In this document: one piece after another, positions 36,701-44,857 of the stretch
Layout of the letters: the number at the start of each line of letters is the position of its first letter
How positions within the stretch are numbered: position 1 is the first letter of the stretch
NCBI GenBank assembly: GCA_029864235.1
Contig: JAOTTW010000001.1
Coordinates: forward strand, 1 to 64,000
Source: Candidatus Nitrosopumilus sp.
GTDB lineage: Archaea > Thermoproteota > Nitrososphaeria > Nitrososphaerales > Nitrosopumilaceae
DNA length: 64,000 nt
Direction of reading: 5' to 3'
Program-made: the position numbers and the translations under genes
The notes under the pieces: generated by a model
Databases searched by the model: none
What the model was told of the DNA's origin: nothing
What the model saw: only the letters and a program-made list of their open reading frames with translations

Positions 36701-36794
36701 GGGCTTGTGGCGCAGAGTCATTTATGACGCGAAGCATGGATAGCGCGGTAGCCTCCTAAGTTACAGGTCGAGGGATCGAAGCCCTCCGAGCCCG
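36701..36794 (+). tRNA. tRNA-Arg (CCT) with probable D-loop intron
   Basis: Acceptor GGGCTTG/CGAGCCC, D-stem GCGC/GCGC, anticodon stem GTAGC/GTTAC with loop CTCCTAA (anticodon CCT), T-stem GAGGG/CCCTC, discriminator G. The D-loop is 29 bases instead of about 10; removing about 19 bases (within about 36714-36735, containing the small hairpin GTCAT/ATGAC) gives a normal 75-base tRNA. Non-canonical introns like this are known in archaea, including this phylum. The T-loop reads ATCGAAG, lacking the usual T54. CCA is not encoded. Confidence 0.85.
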
Positions 36795-36815
36795 TTTTTT
36801 AGATTTTATTTTTCT
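36795..36815 (+). terminator. Oligo-T terminator after tRNA-Arg
   Basis: Six T directly after the discriminator base, then further T-runs (TTTTATTTTT). This is the usual archaeal intrinsic termination signal; no hairpin is required. Confidence 0.55.
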
Positions 36816-37008
36816 TGAAATTTAAATAGAGAATTAGAGTTTCTATATGAAAGTTGATTGTTTTTGTAAATAGATTATATTGATTAGGGAAGTTAGTATT
36901 TCAATTCTAAGATCTTTTTAATAGAATTGTTATAATTTTCATTAAATTGATTTTTTTCAATTAGTAGATCTAACTGTAAAAGTCAAATATTAATAAAATG
37001 TAAAAATT

Positions 37009-37131
37009 ATGATGAGTGAGAAAAAAGATCTAACAGAATTATGTTCATGTAAATGTCATTATGGAGGTGCAGTCAGTTGTCCAGGATGCAAAAATAATCA
37101 TGACATTTCTTGTTGCCATTGTAAGAACTAA
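37009..37131 (+). CDS. 40-residue Cys/His-rich micro-protein
   Basis: ATG-ATG start, TAA stop. Eight Cys and three His within about 30 residues (LCSCKCHYGG, SCPGCKNNHD, SCCHCKN), no signal peptide. Likely binds zinc, copper or an Fe-S cluster; comparable in style to the Cys-rich gene at 5762 but without convincing alignment. It lies five bases before the convergent membrane gene. About 210 AT-rich bases without a gene precede it. Confidence 0.6.
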   Translation: MMSEKKDLTELCSCKCHYGGAVSCPGCKNNHDISCCHCKN

Positions 37132-37136
37132 TTCTA

Positions 37137-37613
37137 CTACTTTTTCTTACCAGAAGCCAACATCTTTAGATTAGCAAGTTCTGTTTTTAATGACTCAATC
37201 TGTACTAGGGTTTGAAGATTTGAAATTTCTTGATTCAATCTTTCAATTTCCTCATCTTTAATCTTTACAGATTCTTTTAATTGATTTAATTGGTCAGATA
37301 GTTGATTTTGTGCTTCTTTAATTTCAGCATAATTTACTTGGTTTACAGTTGAAGCATAAACTTGTGTGGTCTGAGTATTACTCAAGCTTTTTTTTTCACT
37401 GTGAGAATGACTAACCTCGTATTTTTTCATGTAATCGGCACTTCTCTGTGAAATCCAACATGTAAAAGTCAGAAACCAAGTAATTGGTACGGCCATGATG
37501 AATACGAACTCAAGTATAGGTGCAAAGTCTACGAAATAAGGCCAAAGTCCAGTCAGAACTGCTGCAAAGACTCCAGTTACGACTGTTGCTAGATGGTTTC
37601 CAAGATATCCCAT
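37137..37613 (-). CDS. Membrane protein with cytosolic coiled coil
   Basis: 158 residues. Two membrane helices (about 8-27 and 31-52), then a Ser/Gln-rich linker and a coiled coil (about 95-155; EIKEAQNQLSDQLNQLKESV, EIERLNQEISNLQTLV). Family not recognised. Could organise membrane-bound complexes. Divergence: its ATG lies about 80 bases from the stop of the small HTH gene on the same strand. Confidence 0.65.
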   Translation of the reverse strand: MGYLGNHLATVVTGVFAAVLTGLWPYFVDFAPILEFVFIMAVPITWFLTFTCWISQRSADYMKKYEVSHSHSEKKSLSNTQTTQVYASTVNQVNYAEIKEAQNQLSDQLNQLKESVKIKDEEIERLNQEISNLQTLVQIESLKTELANLKMLASGKKK

Positions 37614-37691
37614 AATTTATTGGAAAAATTCATTGTTTATAATAGTAATGCTAAAAACAAAAAATGAGATTAAAAAGAAAAAGGAGTCAGT

Positions 37692-37919
37692 TTACTCGTC
37701 TTCTTCAGGAGTAGATGTTTTAGGCATGTCAGACTGTAAGATCTGAATTTTTTGTAACAGTTCAGTCCTAAGATCTCTTGCAACTCTTCTAACTGTTGGC
37801 CTTGGAACACCTAGTTCATTAACAACCTTGGTGTAGATGTCTTGTTTGTCAGTAACTCCCCTGTCTAGATAAGAATTAATTGCTTCTTTAATAATCGTGC
37901 TTTGGTTTGTACGATTCAA
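37692..37919 (-). CDS. Small helix-turn-helix DNA-binding protein
   Basis: 75 residues, nearly all one HTH domain: helices around IIKEAINSYLDRG and DIYTKVVNELG, recognition helix VPRPTVRRVARDLRTEL (about 38-54), acidic tail (TPEEDE). Likely a chromatin-like or regulatory DNA-binding protein. It is upstream of and on the same strand as the coiled-coil membrane gene. The 250-base gap to the cyclophilin gene holds promoters in both directions. Confidence 0.7.
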   Translation of the reverse strand: MNRTNQSTIIKEAINSYLDRGVTDKQDIYTKVVNELGVPRPTVRRVARDLRTELLQKIQILQSDMPKTSTPEEDE

Positions 37920-38169
37920 CGAATACTAAACTTTAGTTGTTCTATATAACACTATAACTTTCAAAATAGAAAATTTTTGATTTTAAATTGCATTGACTGA
38001 TTTACAAAATGCATCTTGGTAGCTATGAAATGATATTTAAAAAATAGATTAAAATCATTAACGAAAAACGTACTAACAATTATGGATTTTTTAATTTTGA
38101 TAAAAAAAATCATATGAAATTTCACATATTACAAAAAGACTCTTATGATAAGACAAAACATTAATTGTA

Positions 38170-38646
38170 TTGAGTACAGTAAGAATAGAAACTAATTTTG
38201 GAAATGTTCTATTTAAATTACTTCCTGAACTAGCGCCAGAAACTGTAAGAAATTTTGAAAAATTAGCTAAAGATGGATTCTATGATGGTACTTTATTCCA
38301 CAGAGTTATTCCTGGATTCATGATTCAGGGAGGAGATCCAAATACAAAGAGTGGAAATAAGAGTTCATGGGGAACAGGTGGGCCTGGTTATAGTTTAAAG
38401 GCAGAATTTAATTCCAGGTCACATCTACGTGGGATTGTTTCTATGGCAAGAGCCCAAGATCCAGATAGTGCAGGTTCTCAATTTTTTATTGTAACCACTG
38501 ATAGTACATTTCTAGATAGACAGTATACTGTATTTGGGGAGGTAATTGAAGGAATGGATGTTGCAGACAAGATTGTAAATTTACAGCGTGATCAAAACGA
38601 TTGCCCTCTAGAAGAGGCAAAAATGCTTCATGTTACAGTGGAATAA
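38170..38646 (+). CDS. Cyclophilin-type peptidyl-prolyl isomerase
   Basis: 158 residues, TTG start, with TATGATAAG-type TATA about 25 bases upstream. Motifs FHRVIPGFMIQGGDP (active-site Arg/Phe), GSQFFIVT, TVFGEVIEGMDV. Cytosolic by lack of a signal peptide. Stop TAA abuts the ATG of the next gene (TAAATG), so the two are co-transcribed. Confidence 0.93.
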   Translation: MSTVRIETNFGNVLFKLLPELAPETVRNFEKLAKDGFYDGTLFHRVIPGFMIQGGDPNTKSGNKSSWGTGGPGYSLKAEFNSRSHLRGIVSMARAQDPDSAGSQFFIVTTDSTFLDRQYTVFGEVIEGMDVADKIVNLQRDQNDCPLEEAKMLHVTVE

Positions 38647-39537
38647 ATGCTTAAGATTTTTCCGTTGATAGTAATTTTCTTGGTAATAACGATTGTTCCT
38701 GCTTTTGCTCAAATTCAAATTGGTGAAAAGGTTGTACAAAAAGCCATTGAAGTTATGATAAATTCAGATGGAGGTGTTCATGTAAAACACGTTATTGGTT
38801 CATCTAACATACCAAAACAAGTTGAGCTGATTCATGGAACAGTTTCAAATCTTTCAGTAATAAATAAACATGGGGAGGAAATACAATATTCAACAATTGG
38901 GGATAGTAATGGAGTTTTGATTCTCCCATATGATGAAGATTCCATCATAACGTATGATCTACAAGATGTACTTTCTCAAAAGGATAATGTATGGAGGTGG
39001 AATTTCAAATATCTTGAAAAAACTTCGTTTATTTTTCCTCATGAGGTTGATTTGATTTTTGCTAATGAAAGACCTGTTTATTTAGATGAGAAACGAGGAA
39101 TTACGTGTCATGGATGTGAGATATCTTTAGAATATTCTATTAACGAACCAAAAATTTTAGAAAATGTGAAATGGGAAGATAAGGAATTTGTAGTAGAGAT
39201 TAGAAGCCATTCCAACATTAATGAATTTATTTTTGATCAACCAACAAAGAGTATTGGTTTTGATATTTCTAAAGAAAATGGATTTGTCACCATAATAATT
39301 CCATTAGAATTGTTATGGGAACCATATACAATATTTTTAGATGATGAAAAAATTTACTTCCATGAATATAACAATAATGGAACACATGTATGGCTAAATA
39401 TTAAACCCAAAAGCTCTGGTGAAATTTCTATTATTGGAACCTCTGTAGTTCCAGAATTTCCAATCATTACTCCTTTAGCAATTAGCTTTTTGATTATAGT
39501 AATAATACCAATTATTAAAAAAATTAATCTCCACTAG
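38647..39537 (+). CDS. Exported surface protein with PEF-type C-terminal anchor
   Basis: 296 residues. Signal peptide (about 1-22, ending in FAQ), about 240 residues of beta-rich exported domain with a CHGC pair (about residue 158), and a C-terminal VVPEFPIITPLAISFLIIV helix followed by a short basic tail. A PEF motif just before a terminal helix is the pattern of archaeosortase-type sorting signals, although the thaumarchaeal form is usually PEFG. Domain family not recognised. Follows cyclophilin without spacer. Confidence 0.7.
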   Translation: MLKIFPLIVIFLVITIVPAFAQIQIGEKVVQKAIEVMINSDGGVHVKHVIGSSNIPKQVELIHGTVSNLSVINKHGEEIQYSTIGDSNGVLILPYDEDSIITYDLQDVLSQKDNVWRWNFKYLEKTSFIFPHEVDLIFANERPVYLDEKRGITCHGCEISLEYSINEPKILENVKWEDKEFVVEIRSHSNINEFIFDQPTKSIGFDISKENGFVTIIIPLELLWEPYTIFLDDEKIYFHEYNNNGTHVWLNIKPKSSGEISIIGTSVVPEFPIITPLAISFLIIVIIPIIKKINLH

Positions 39538-39679
39538 AACCACAGGAACAAAATCCATATTCATCAATTCGTGCATTACAAATTATACATTTCTCGCCAT
39601 AATCTACCTCCCATGGTTCCTTACCATAAAGCTTAAAATGGTCATCTATTTCAAGAGGAATTTCACGCTTTTTTTCCAA
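39524..39679 (-). CDS. 51-residue zinc-binding micro-protein
   Basis: TTG start (the only one after an in-frame stop), TAA stop. Charged N-terminal half (KREIPLEIDDHFKLYGKEPW), then CIIC and CSCGSSG, four cysteines forming a likely treble-clef or zinc ribbon. Its 3' end overlaps the convergent surface protein by 14 bases. Clean composition and the Cys pattern support it as a real gene. Confidence 0.65.
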   Translation of the reverse strand: MEKKREIPLEIDDHFKLYGKEPWEVDYGEKCIICNARIDEYGFCSCGSSGD

Positions 39680-39724
39680 TGATTTGTATAGATGATCAAA
39701 CTATACATACATTGTCTAGAAACT

Positions 39725-39904
39725 ATGATAATCGAATGTGGCTGTCACTGTATAAAATGTGGAAGTACCGAATTAGATTCGAACAGAGTAGGCCAAGTTG
39801 AAGATGATGGATATTTTGACATGCATCATACCTGTAAACAATGCAATACACACTTTGATCATTTAGATGGAGAAACTTTTGATAATTGTAAAAAATGTAA
39901 ATAA
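39725..39904 (+). CDS. 59-residue zinc-finger-like protein
   Basis: Started at ATG 39725 (an earlier ATG at 39692 would add 11 residues overlapping the promoter of the opposite gene). Cys/His pattern: CGCHCIKCGS, HHTCKQCN, HFDHLDG, CKKCK, enough for two zinc sites. Ends in a basic CxxC. Divergent from the 51-residue zinc protein. Probably a small nucleic-acid or protein-binding zinc ribbon. Confidence 0.65.
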   Translation: MIIECGCHCIKCGSTELDSNRVGQVEDDGYFDMHHTCKQCNTHFDHLDGETFDNCKKCK

Positions 39905-39919
39905 AAGATCAGTTAGTAA

Positions 39920-40396
39920 TTATGCTTGCACAAAATAATATGTTCTATTTTCTTCAGAATTTTTGTTGATTTCTCTCTTTGATGCCATTTTAGCAAGAGA
40001 TTTTGAGACATCAAGTGAACTTGCTGCCCATCCATACTCTCTTAATTGCTGTACAGTTTCAGTAACTGTTCTTGGAGAATTAAAGAACCCACTTGTTTCT
40101 AAAATGTGCAATTTTGATTTAATTTCATGAAAACCAACTGATTTTGGCTCGTTAAATTCTGGTTCAAAAGCTTCTGCATTGTCTAGATATTCTAAACCAT
40201 ATTGATTTTGTTGGGAAGTTTGATCGGAGTATTCCGTTTCTTGATTACTATTTTCATAATCTATTTTAGTTTGATTTTCTTGTAATAATTTTGTGATGTT
40301 TTCAATAATTTCAGTCAGGGTATTATTATCCACATAGAAATCTCTAGAATCAACTTCAATTTCATTTTCTCCAAGTTTCAGCTTTATCCTAGCCAT
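39920..40396 (-). CDS. Hypothetical protein with C-terminal helical domain
   Basis: 158 residues. N-terminal beta-like segment (IKLKLGENEIEVDSRDFYV), a low-complexity Gln/Glu/Asn linker (about 50-75), and a C-terminal winged-helix-like domain (about 85-158; LREYGWAASSLDVSKSLAKM then a KREI...TYYFV wing). DNA binding is possible. Not recognised by family. Confidence 0.6.
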   Translation of the reverse strand: MARIKLKLGENEIEVDSRDFYVDNNTLTEIIENITKLLQENQTKIDYENSNQETEYSDQTSQQNQYGLEYLDNAEAFEPEFNEPKSVGFHEIKSKLHILETSGFFNSPRTVTETVQQLREYGWAASSLDVSKSLAKMASKREINKNSEENRTYYFVQA

Positions 40397-40527
40397 CTAT
40401 AAATAGAACATGAGATTTTGATTTATTTTGTTAGCTCTAAGTAGCTTTAAGATTAGATTAAAACTTTTACACATATTATTTGGTTTTTTTTTCATTTGTA
40501 TTAAAAAGAAATTTTGGTATTTTTGTG

Positions 40528-40977
40528 ATGAGTTTGACCAAGAAAACAGCCGTTTTTTTACTTATAATTGCTATCGGTATTTTTGTGTACTTGCAATATG
40601 TATTAGTATCTCAGATATCTGCAGAAATAACTCAAAGTGTTCTTATTGAAGAAAATGAAAAAGAGGAAAAATATAATCTAGAAATAAAGTTTCAAAATCC
40701 TTCATTTTTATTTTTAACGGCAGGTCCGACAGAATTTTTTGTGATTATAGATGATAATATAATAGGAAAGGGAAAATTGGATTCTTTTATTTTACCTTCT
40801 TTAGGTAGTAGTTATGTAAAAGGAATCTTTATAATAAATTCTAATTCAGATTCAGAATTTCCTGTTGTAAAAATTTCAGGAGTCATAAATTATGATTTTT
40901 TCTTTGCATCAATTGATGTACCTTTTGTTTATTATCCAACACAAGAGCAGGCAAGAAAATTTATACATCAAAGTTAG
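40528..40977 (+). CDS. Membrane-anchored LEA14/WHy-like protein (paralogue 3)
   Basis: 149 residues from ATG 40528, which puts a basic SLTKK before the membrane helix (about 7-24). The body repeats the WHy plan: YNLEIKFQNPSFLFLTAGP, FFVIIDDNIIGKGKLDS, VKISGVINYDFFF. More divergent than paralogues 1 and 2. Eleven bases before the PfkB kinase on the same strand. Confidence 0.6.
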   Translation: MSLTKKTAVFLLIIAIGIFVYLQYVLVSQISAEITQSVLIEENEKEEKYNLEIKFQNPSFLFLTAGPTEFFVIIDDNIIGKGKLDSFILPSLGSSYVKGIFIINSNSDSEFPVVKISGVINYDFFFASIDVPFVYYPTQEQARKFIHQS

Positions 40978-40988
40978 TTTTTTAGAGA

Positions 40989-41882
40989 ATGCTAACTGTT
41001 TTTGGCTCTACCGCATTAGACACTATTAGAACTCCAAAAAAAACTTTAAAAAATGTATTAGGAGGTGCAGCAACATTTGCTGCTATTTCAGCTAGTAATT
41101 TTGTAAAAACAGGATTGATTGCTGTTGTAGGAAGTGATTTCCCAAAGAAACATCAAAGAATCTTAGCTAAACGCCTTGATTTACAGGGATTGACTGTAAA
41201 GCAAGGAAAGACTTTCCGGTATGATGGCAGTTATGATAAGACGTTAAGTGTTAGAGAAACTCTGAAAACAGAGCTTAATGTCTTGGCTGATTTCAAACCT
41301 ACAGTTCCAATAGAATATAAAAAGTCACAATTTGTTTATCTTGCAAACAATGATCCTGATCAAAATTTTACTTTAATAAGCGAGTTTGACAAATTAAAGT
41401 TTTCTATGTGTGACACTATAGAATTTTGGATATCTACAAAACGAGAATCTGTCATCAAGATGATTAAAGCAGTAGATGCAATTGTCATTAATGATGAAGA
41501 GGCAAAACTTCTCACAAAGGAATTCAATTTGATAAAATGTGCAAAAAAAATGATGGAATGGGGAGCAAAGTATGTGATAATTAAGAAAGGAGAGCATGGC
41601 TCATTGATGTTTTTTGACGATGTAATATTTCCATCTGCAGGGTTTTCGTTAGAAGATGTTGTAGATCCCACTGGAGCTGGAGATTCATTTGCAGGTGCTA
41701 TGATTGGATATCTTGCAAGCAAAAAGTCTACTAGTCTTTCTGAAATAAAAAAAGCAGTAGTATATGGAAATGTTTTAGGTTCATTCGCAGTTGAAAAATA
41801 TGGTTTAGATGGATTATTAAATCTGAAAAAATCGGATATAATAAAAAGGGTAGAATTATATGAGAAAATGATTCGCTTTTAA
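40989..41882 (+). CDS. PfkB/ribokinase-family sugar or nucleoside kinase
   Basis: 297 residues. N-terminal substrate region LGGAATFAAISASNF, and the catalytic-base motif DPTGAGDSFAGAM (about 227-239). Family members phosphorylate ribose, adenosine, fructose-6-P and similar. Which one cannot be told here. Its position before a dUTPase-like gene suggests nucleoside metabolism. Confidence 0.87.
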   Translation: MLTVFGSTALDTIRTPKKTLKNVLGGAATFAAISASNFVKTGLIAVVGSDFPKKHQRILAKRLDLQGLTVKQGKTFRYDGSYDKTLSVRETLKTELNVLADFKPTVPIEYKKSQFVYLANNDPDQNFTLISEFDKLKFSMCDTIEFWISTKRESVIKMIKAVDAIVINDEEAKLLTKEFNLIKCAKKMMEWGAKYVIIKKGEHGSLMFFDDVIFPSAGFSLEDVVDPTGAGDSFAGAMIGYLASKKSTSLSEIKKAVVYGNVLGSFAVEKYGLDGLLNLKKSDIIKRVELYEKMIRF

Positions 41883-41921
41883 AAAAACTTAAGTTCAATT
41901 ATTCACGCAAATAATCAAATA

Positions 41922-42275
41922 TTGTCACAAGATAATTTTGAAAAAGAAGATCGCCTAGAAACTATTTTCAAATTACAAAAAGGATTATCAGAAATGATGG
42001 AGTTAGATAGGTACCCAAAGGATTCTGAAAGTCGTATTTCTGCATTATGTACAGCTATTATTCATGAAGCAGTAGAGCTACAAAGAACTACAAATTGGAA
42101 ATGGTGGAAAACCCCAATTCCATTTAATGAAACTGATGCAAAAGAAGAATTAATTGATATTTGGCATTTTGTTATTCAGGCATCTCTAGAATTGGATTTA
42201 ACTCCAGATGATATTATTATTGAATATAGGAAAAAAAATGAAATCAATCGCGAGAGACAGAGAACTGGTTATTAA
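41922..42275 (+). CDS. dUTPase-like all-alpha NTP pyrophosphohydrolase
   Basis: 117 residues, TTG start. Motifs of dimeric dUTPase/MazG-like enzymes: IIHEAVELQRTTNWKWWK (metal-binding Glu and aromatic base-sandwich) and EELIDIWHFVIQASLELDL (E-x-x-D Mg motif). Probably hydrolyses dUTP or dCTP to the monophosphate. Its 3' end overlaps the convergent MtrA-like gene by 32 bases. Confidence 0.8.
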   Translation: MSQDNFEKEDRLETIFKLQKGLSEMMELDRYPKDSESRISALCTAIIHEAVELQRTTNWKWWKTPIPFNETDAKEELIDIWHFVIQASLELDLTPDDIIIEYRKKNEINRERQRTGY

Positions 42276-42747
42276 TTGAAATTACTTTTTGCTTGATTAT
42301 CTCAGGATTTATTTCGTTAATCATGTTAATCAGAGTAATTTCTCTTTGAAAATAATTTACTTCATTTTTATTTACACTAAGAAATGGATCTGGGCTAGTT
42401 GAACCAATTATTCGTCCATTATCATCTATTCCGTTAAGATGTAATTGAAATAATGAATGACCTGCTTTATGTCCGGATGCATCCTTACCACAAACAATTA
42501 TGATTTTGATATTTTTATTTTGGTTTACATGTTTAAGAATAGAATTAATCCCTTTGTTTTCTGAAAGAAGTCTACCAACAATAGAAATCTGACTCAAGAT
42601 ATCAGAAATTGCAAAATTTTTGAGAAGATCAATACTTGATAGTGTACATATGGCAACAGCAGAATTATTTGTTCCTAGGTATAATTCTTCAGGTATTGGT
42701 AAAAATACTTTACACAAGTTACCAATAATGTTCCCAAAACTATTCAT
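42244..42747 (-). CDS. MtrA-like (DUF4346) putative corrinoid-binding protein
   Basis: 167 residues. The C-terminal domain shows the MtrA signature: VCGKDASGHKAGHSLFQLH, NGIDDNGRIIGSTSP. MtrA is the cobamide-carrying subunit of methyl-H4MPT:CoM methyltransferase in methanogens; here it lacks the C-terminal membrane helix and no other mtr gene is present. It overlaps the DegT aminotransferase gene by 8 bases. A cobamide- or pterin-linked methyl transfer role is an inference. Confidence 0.72.
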   Translation of the reverse strand: MNSFGNIIGNLCKVFLPIPEELYLGTNNSAVAICTLSSIDLLKNFAISDILSQISIVGRLLSENKGINSILKHVNQNKNIKIIIVCGKDASGHKAGHSLFQLHLNGIDDNGRIIGSTSPDPFLSVNKNEVNYFQREITLINMINEINPEIIKQKVISINNQFSVSRD

Positions 42748-43831
42748 TTAATATTTCACGCAAAGATTTTGCTATAAATTCGATACTTTTAGAGGTTATT
42801 TTTGGATGAATTGGAAGAGACAATACTTTTGATGCTGCCCACTCTGTAATAGGCAAACTAGTTTTTTGGTTGTAAAAGGGAGTTTTATGGATTGGAATAG
42901 GATAATATGAAGTTGCTCCAATCCCTTTTTTGTTTAGTTTTTTTAAAACATAATCTCTTTTCTTGGTTCTAATTGTATACAAATACCAGTTAACTTTTTC
43001 ATATTTTCTTTGAATAGGGACATTAATTTTTAAATCTGAGATTAGTTGTGAAAGTAAAATAGCATTTTTTTCCCTTTTATCTAAAAACTTTGGTAGTTTT
43101 TCAATTTGAATAGATGCTATAGCTGCACTAATTTCTGATAGTCTAAAATTTAATCCAAATATTTTAGTATCATATCCATGAATCATTCCATGATTTCTAA
43201 TCATTAGAAGTTTATCTCTAAGTTTTTTGTTATTTGTTACAATAAATCCTCCTTCTCCTGATGTAATTACTTTAGTAGGATACATGCTGTAACATCCTAA
43301 CTCAAAAAATGTTCCAGAGTGCTTTCCTTTAAATGTAGAACCAAGTGCTTGAGCAGAATCCTCTATAACCATTAAATTGTATTTTTTCGCAATTTCTGAA
43401 ATTCTATCTAAAAATGCAATATTTCCATAAATATGAACTGGAATTATTGCTTTAGTTTTCTTGGTAATTTTTTTCTCTAGATCAGTAGGATCTATTGTAT
43501 AATTCTCTTTTAGAATATCAACAAAAACGGGTTTTGCACCAGTAGATATAACTGCATTAGCAGTGGCAACAAAAGTAAATGACGGTATTAGTACTTCATC
43601 GTTTTTTTTGATATCTAATGCATAAAGTGCAGCTTGCAAAGCAGCTGTTCCAGAGTTTACAGCAATTGCATATTTTGATTTAACATATGATGATACTAAT
43701 TTTTCAAATTTTTGTACATTATTACCTCCTTGATTAGCAGATGACGTAAGTAAGCCTTTTTTTAGAACTGAGGTAACAGCTAAGATCTCCTCTTTTCCTA
43801 AATTAGGTTCATTAATTGTTATTTTCAACAT
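42740..43831 (-). CDS. DegT/DnrJ/EryC1 aminotransferase
   Basis: 363 residues, PLP fold type I. VNSGTAALQAAL, IPSFTFVATANAV, VIEDSAQALGSTFKGK, and PLP Lys in the YPTKVITSGEGGF loop; ends with SLPIHP. It aminates sugar nucleotides for glycan or S-layer glycosylation. Probably transcribed with the MtrA-like gene, which begins before its stop; that link is puzzling. Confidence 0.92.
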   Translation of the reverse strand: MLKITINEPNLGKEEILAVTSVLKKGLLTSSANQGGNNVQKFEKLVSSYVKSKYAIAVNSGTAALQAALYALDIKKNDEVLIPSFTFVATANAVISTGAKPVFVDILKENYTIDPTDLEKKITKKTKAIIPVHIYGNIAFLDRISEIAKKYNLMVIEDSAQALGSTFKGKHSGTFFELGCYSMYPTKVITSGEGGFIVTNNKKLRDKLLMIRNHGMIHGYDTKIFGLNFRLSEISAAIASIQIEKLPKFLDKREKNAILLSQLISDLKINVPIQRKYEKVNWYLYTIRTKKRDYVLKKLNKKGIGATSYYPIPIHKTPFYNQKTSLPITEWAASKVLSLPIHPKITSKSIEFIAKSLREILNE

Positions 43832-43906
43832 TATTTTTTGTTATAATCAGATATAAATCTCAAGTAGACATGAATTTTTATATTTCAAAATTTGGCAACG
43901 AATGTA

Positions 43907-44467
43907 ATGAAATCACGGCATCTTGAAAAAAGTGACACAGCTTACAAAGTTTATCTCTATATTTTTTATGTCTGTGGATTCATTATGGCATCATCATTAG
44001 TATTTGGAGTGTATATTACTTCACTAGAATGGATAGAAAGTGGAACCTATGTAATGGGTGAAGCAATTCATAATACGGTAATCCCTTTTGAAAATTTTTC
44101 TAGAGTTTCAACGTGGATATTTTTTTCAACAATAATCGGTTGGTATTGTGTTTCTAGAATTGGGTGGAGACGAACTGCAGGAAATAAAATTATTGGATGG
44201 CGAATGGCGTTGTTACAATTAATGTTGTTAGGATTTACAATAATCACATTTTATGAAGTATTGTACAATTTTACAGTACTAAATGCACAGATTACAGCTG
44301 GAATAATTGATGGTCGAGTTCCAGATATAGATAGATTATATGTTGCGTATCCTGATCCTGAAAGACCTTGGAATTTAGTTTTTGCAACCAAAGTATTTCT
44401 TGCAGCATTCATCATTAGTGCTCATGCATTTTATCTTAGTGTTAAACCGCGAAAAAATTTGGAGTAA
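43907..44467 (+). CDS. Four-helix membrane protein, unknown
   Basis: 186 residues from ATG 43907; a TATA-like TTTATATTT centred about 27 bases before it favours this over an earlier TTG (43892). Four membrane helices (about 16-38, 66-84, 99-122, 155-175) with an aromatic, charged loop between helices 3 and 4 (YVAYPDPERPW). No family recognised; no redox motif beyond scattered His. Confidence 0.65.
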   Translation: MKSRHLEKSDTAYKVYLYIFYVCGFIMASSLVFGVYITSLEWIESGTYVMGEAIHNTVIPFENFSRVSTWIFFSTIIGWYCVSRIGWRRTAGNKIIGWRMALLQLMLLGFTIITFYEVLYNFTVLNAQITAGIIDGRVPDIDRLYVAYPDPERPWNLVFATKVFLAAFIISAHAFYLSVKPRKNLE

Positions 44468-44857
44468 TAAAATATAACACATTTTTTGCAGAAAAATTTT
44501 TCATGTTTTTTTATATTATTTTTTTACATAATTAATAGAAATTTTGTGTAGTAAAAGCAAGTTACCTTTTTGGAAATGTATGGTGATATCTCTATTTTTA
44601 TCAGGAATAAATTTAGAGATTTTTTATCCACGTAGATTTAGATATTTTTTGTTTTAGGGAACGGTTTATTTCATTTCTGGATTATTGTCATTTTGTGTAA
44701 TTCAGGAAACAAATTTCCAAATTCTTTCCTAAAATACTTTGAGACTATTATAATTAACTACATTTTTGACCATGAAGATATTCAGGGCAAAAAACAGGTG
44801 CCGGAGTGGAATAAGAGATCCAAGTAGATTTTTCTATTAGAATGATAAATTTAGAAT
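44468..44857 (+). other. Intergenic region, no gene seen
   Basis: About 390 bases, very AT-rich at the left end. I see no frame over 30 codons with coding character on either strand, no tRNA, and no clear repeat. It includes an AT-rich possible promoter in front of the zinc-finger gene and a GC-richer patch (about 44790-44830, AGGTGCCGGAGTGG) that could be part of a small RNA, without support. Confidence 0.5.

Noticed and set aside
42244-42747. Evidence for methanogenesis from the MtrA-like gene
   Set aside because: Only one soluble MtrA-like domain protein, without mtrB-H, mcr or related genes; the rest of the window is nitrifier-like.
44767-44840. Possible small RNA or 22-codon gene in the GC-richer patch before the zinc-finger gene
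   Set aside because: No clear cloverleaf, promoter or terminator; too short to defend.
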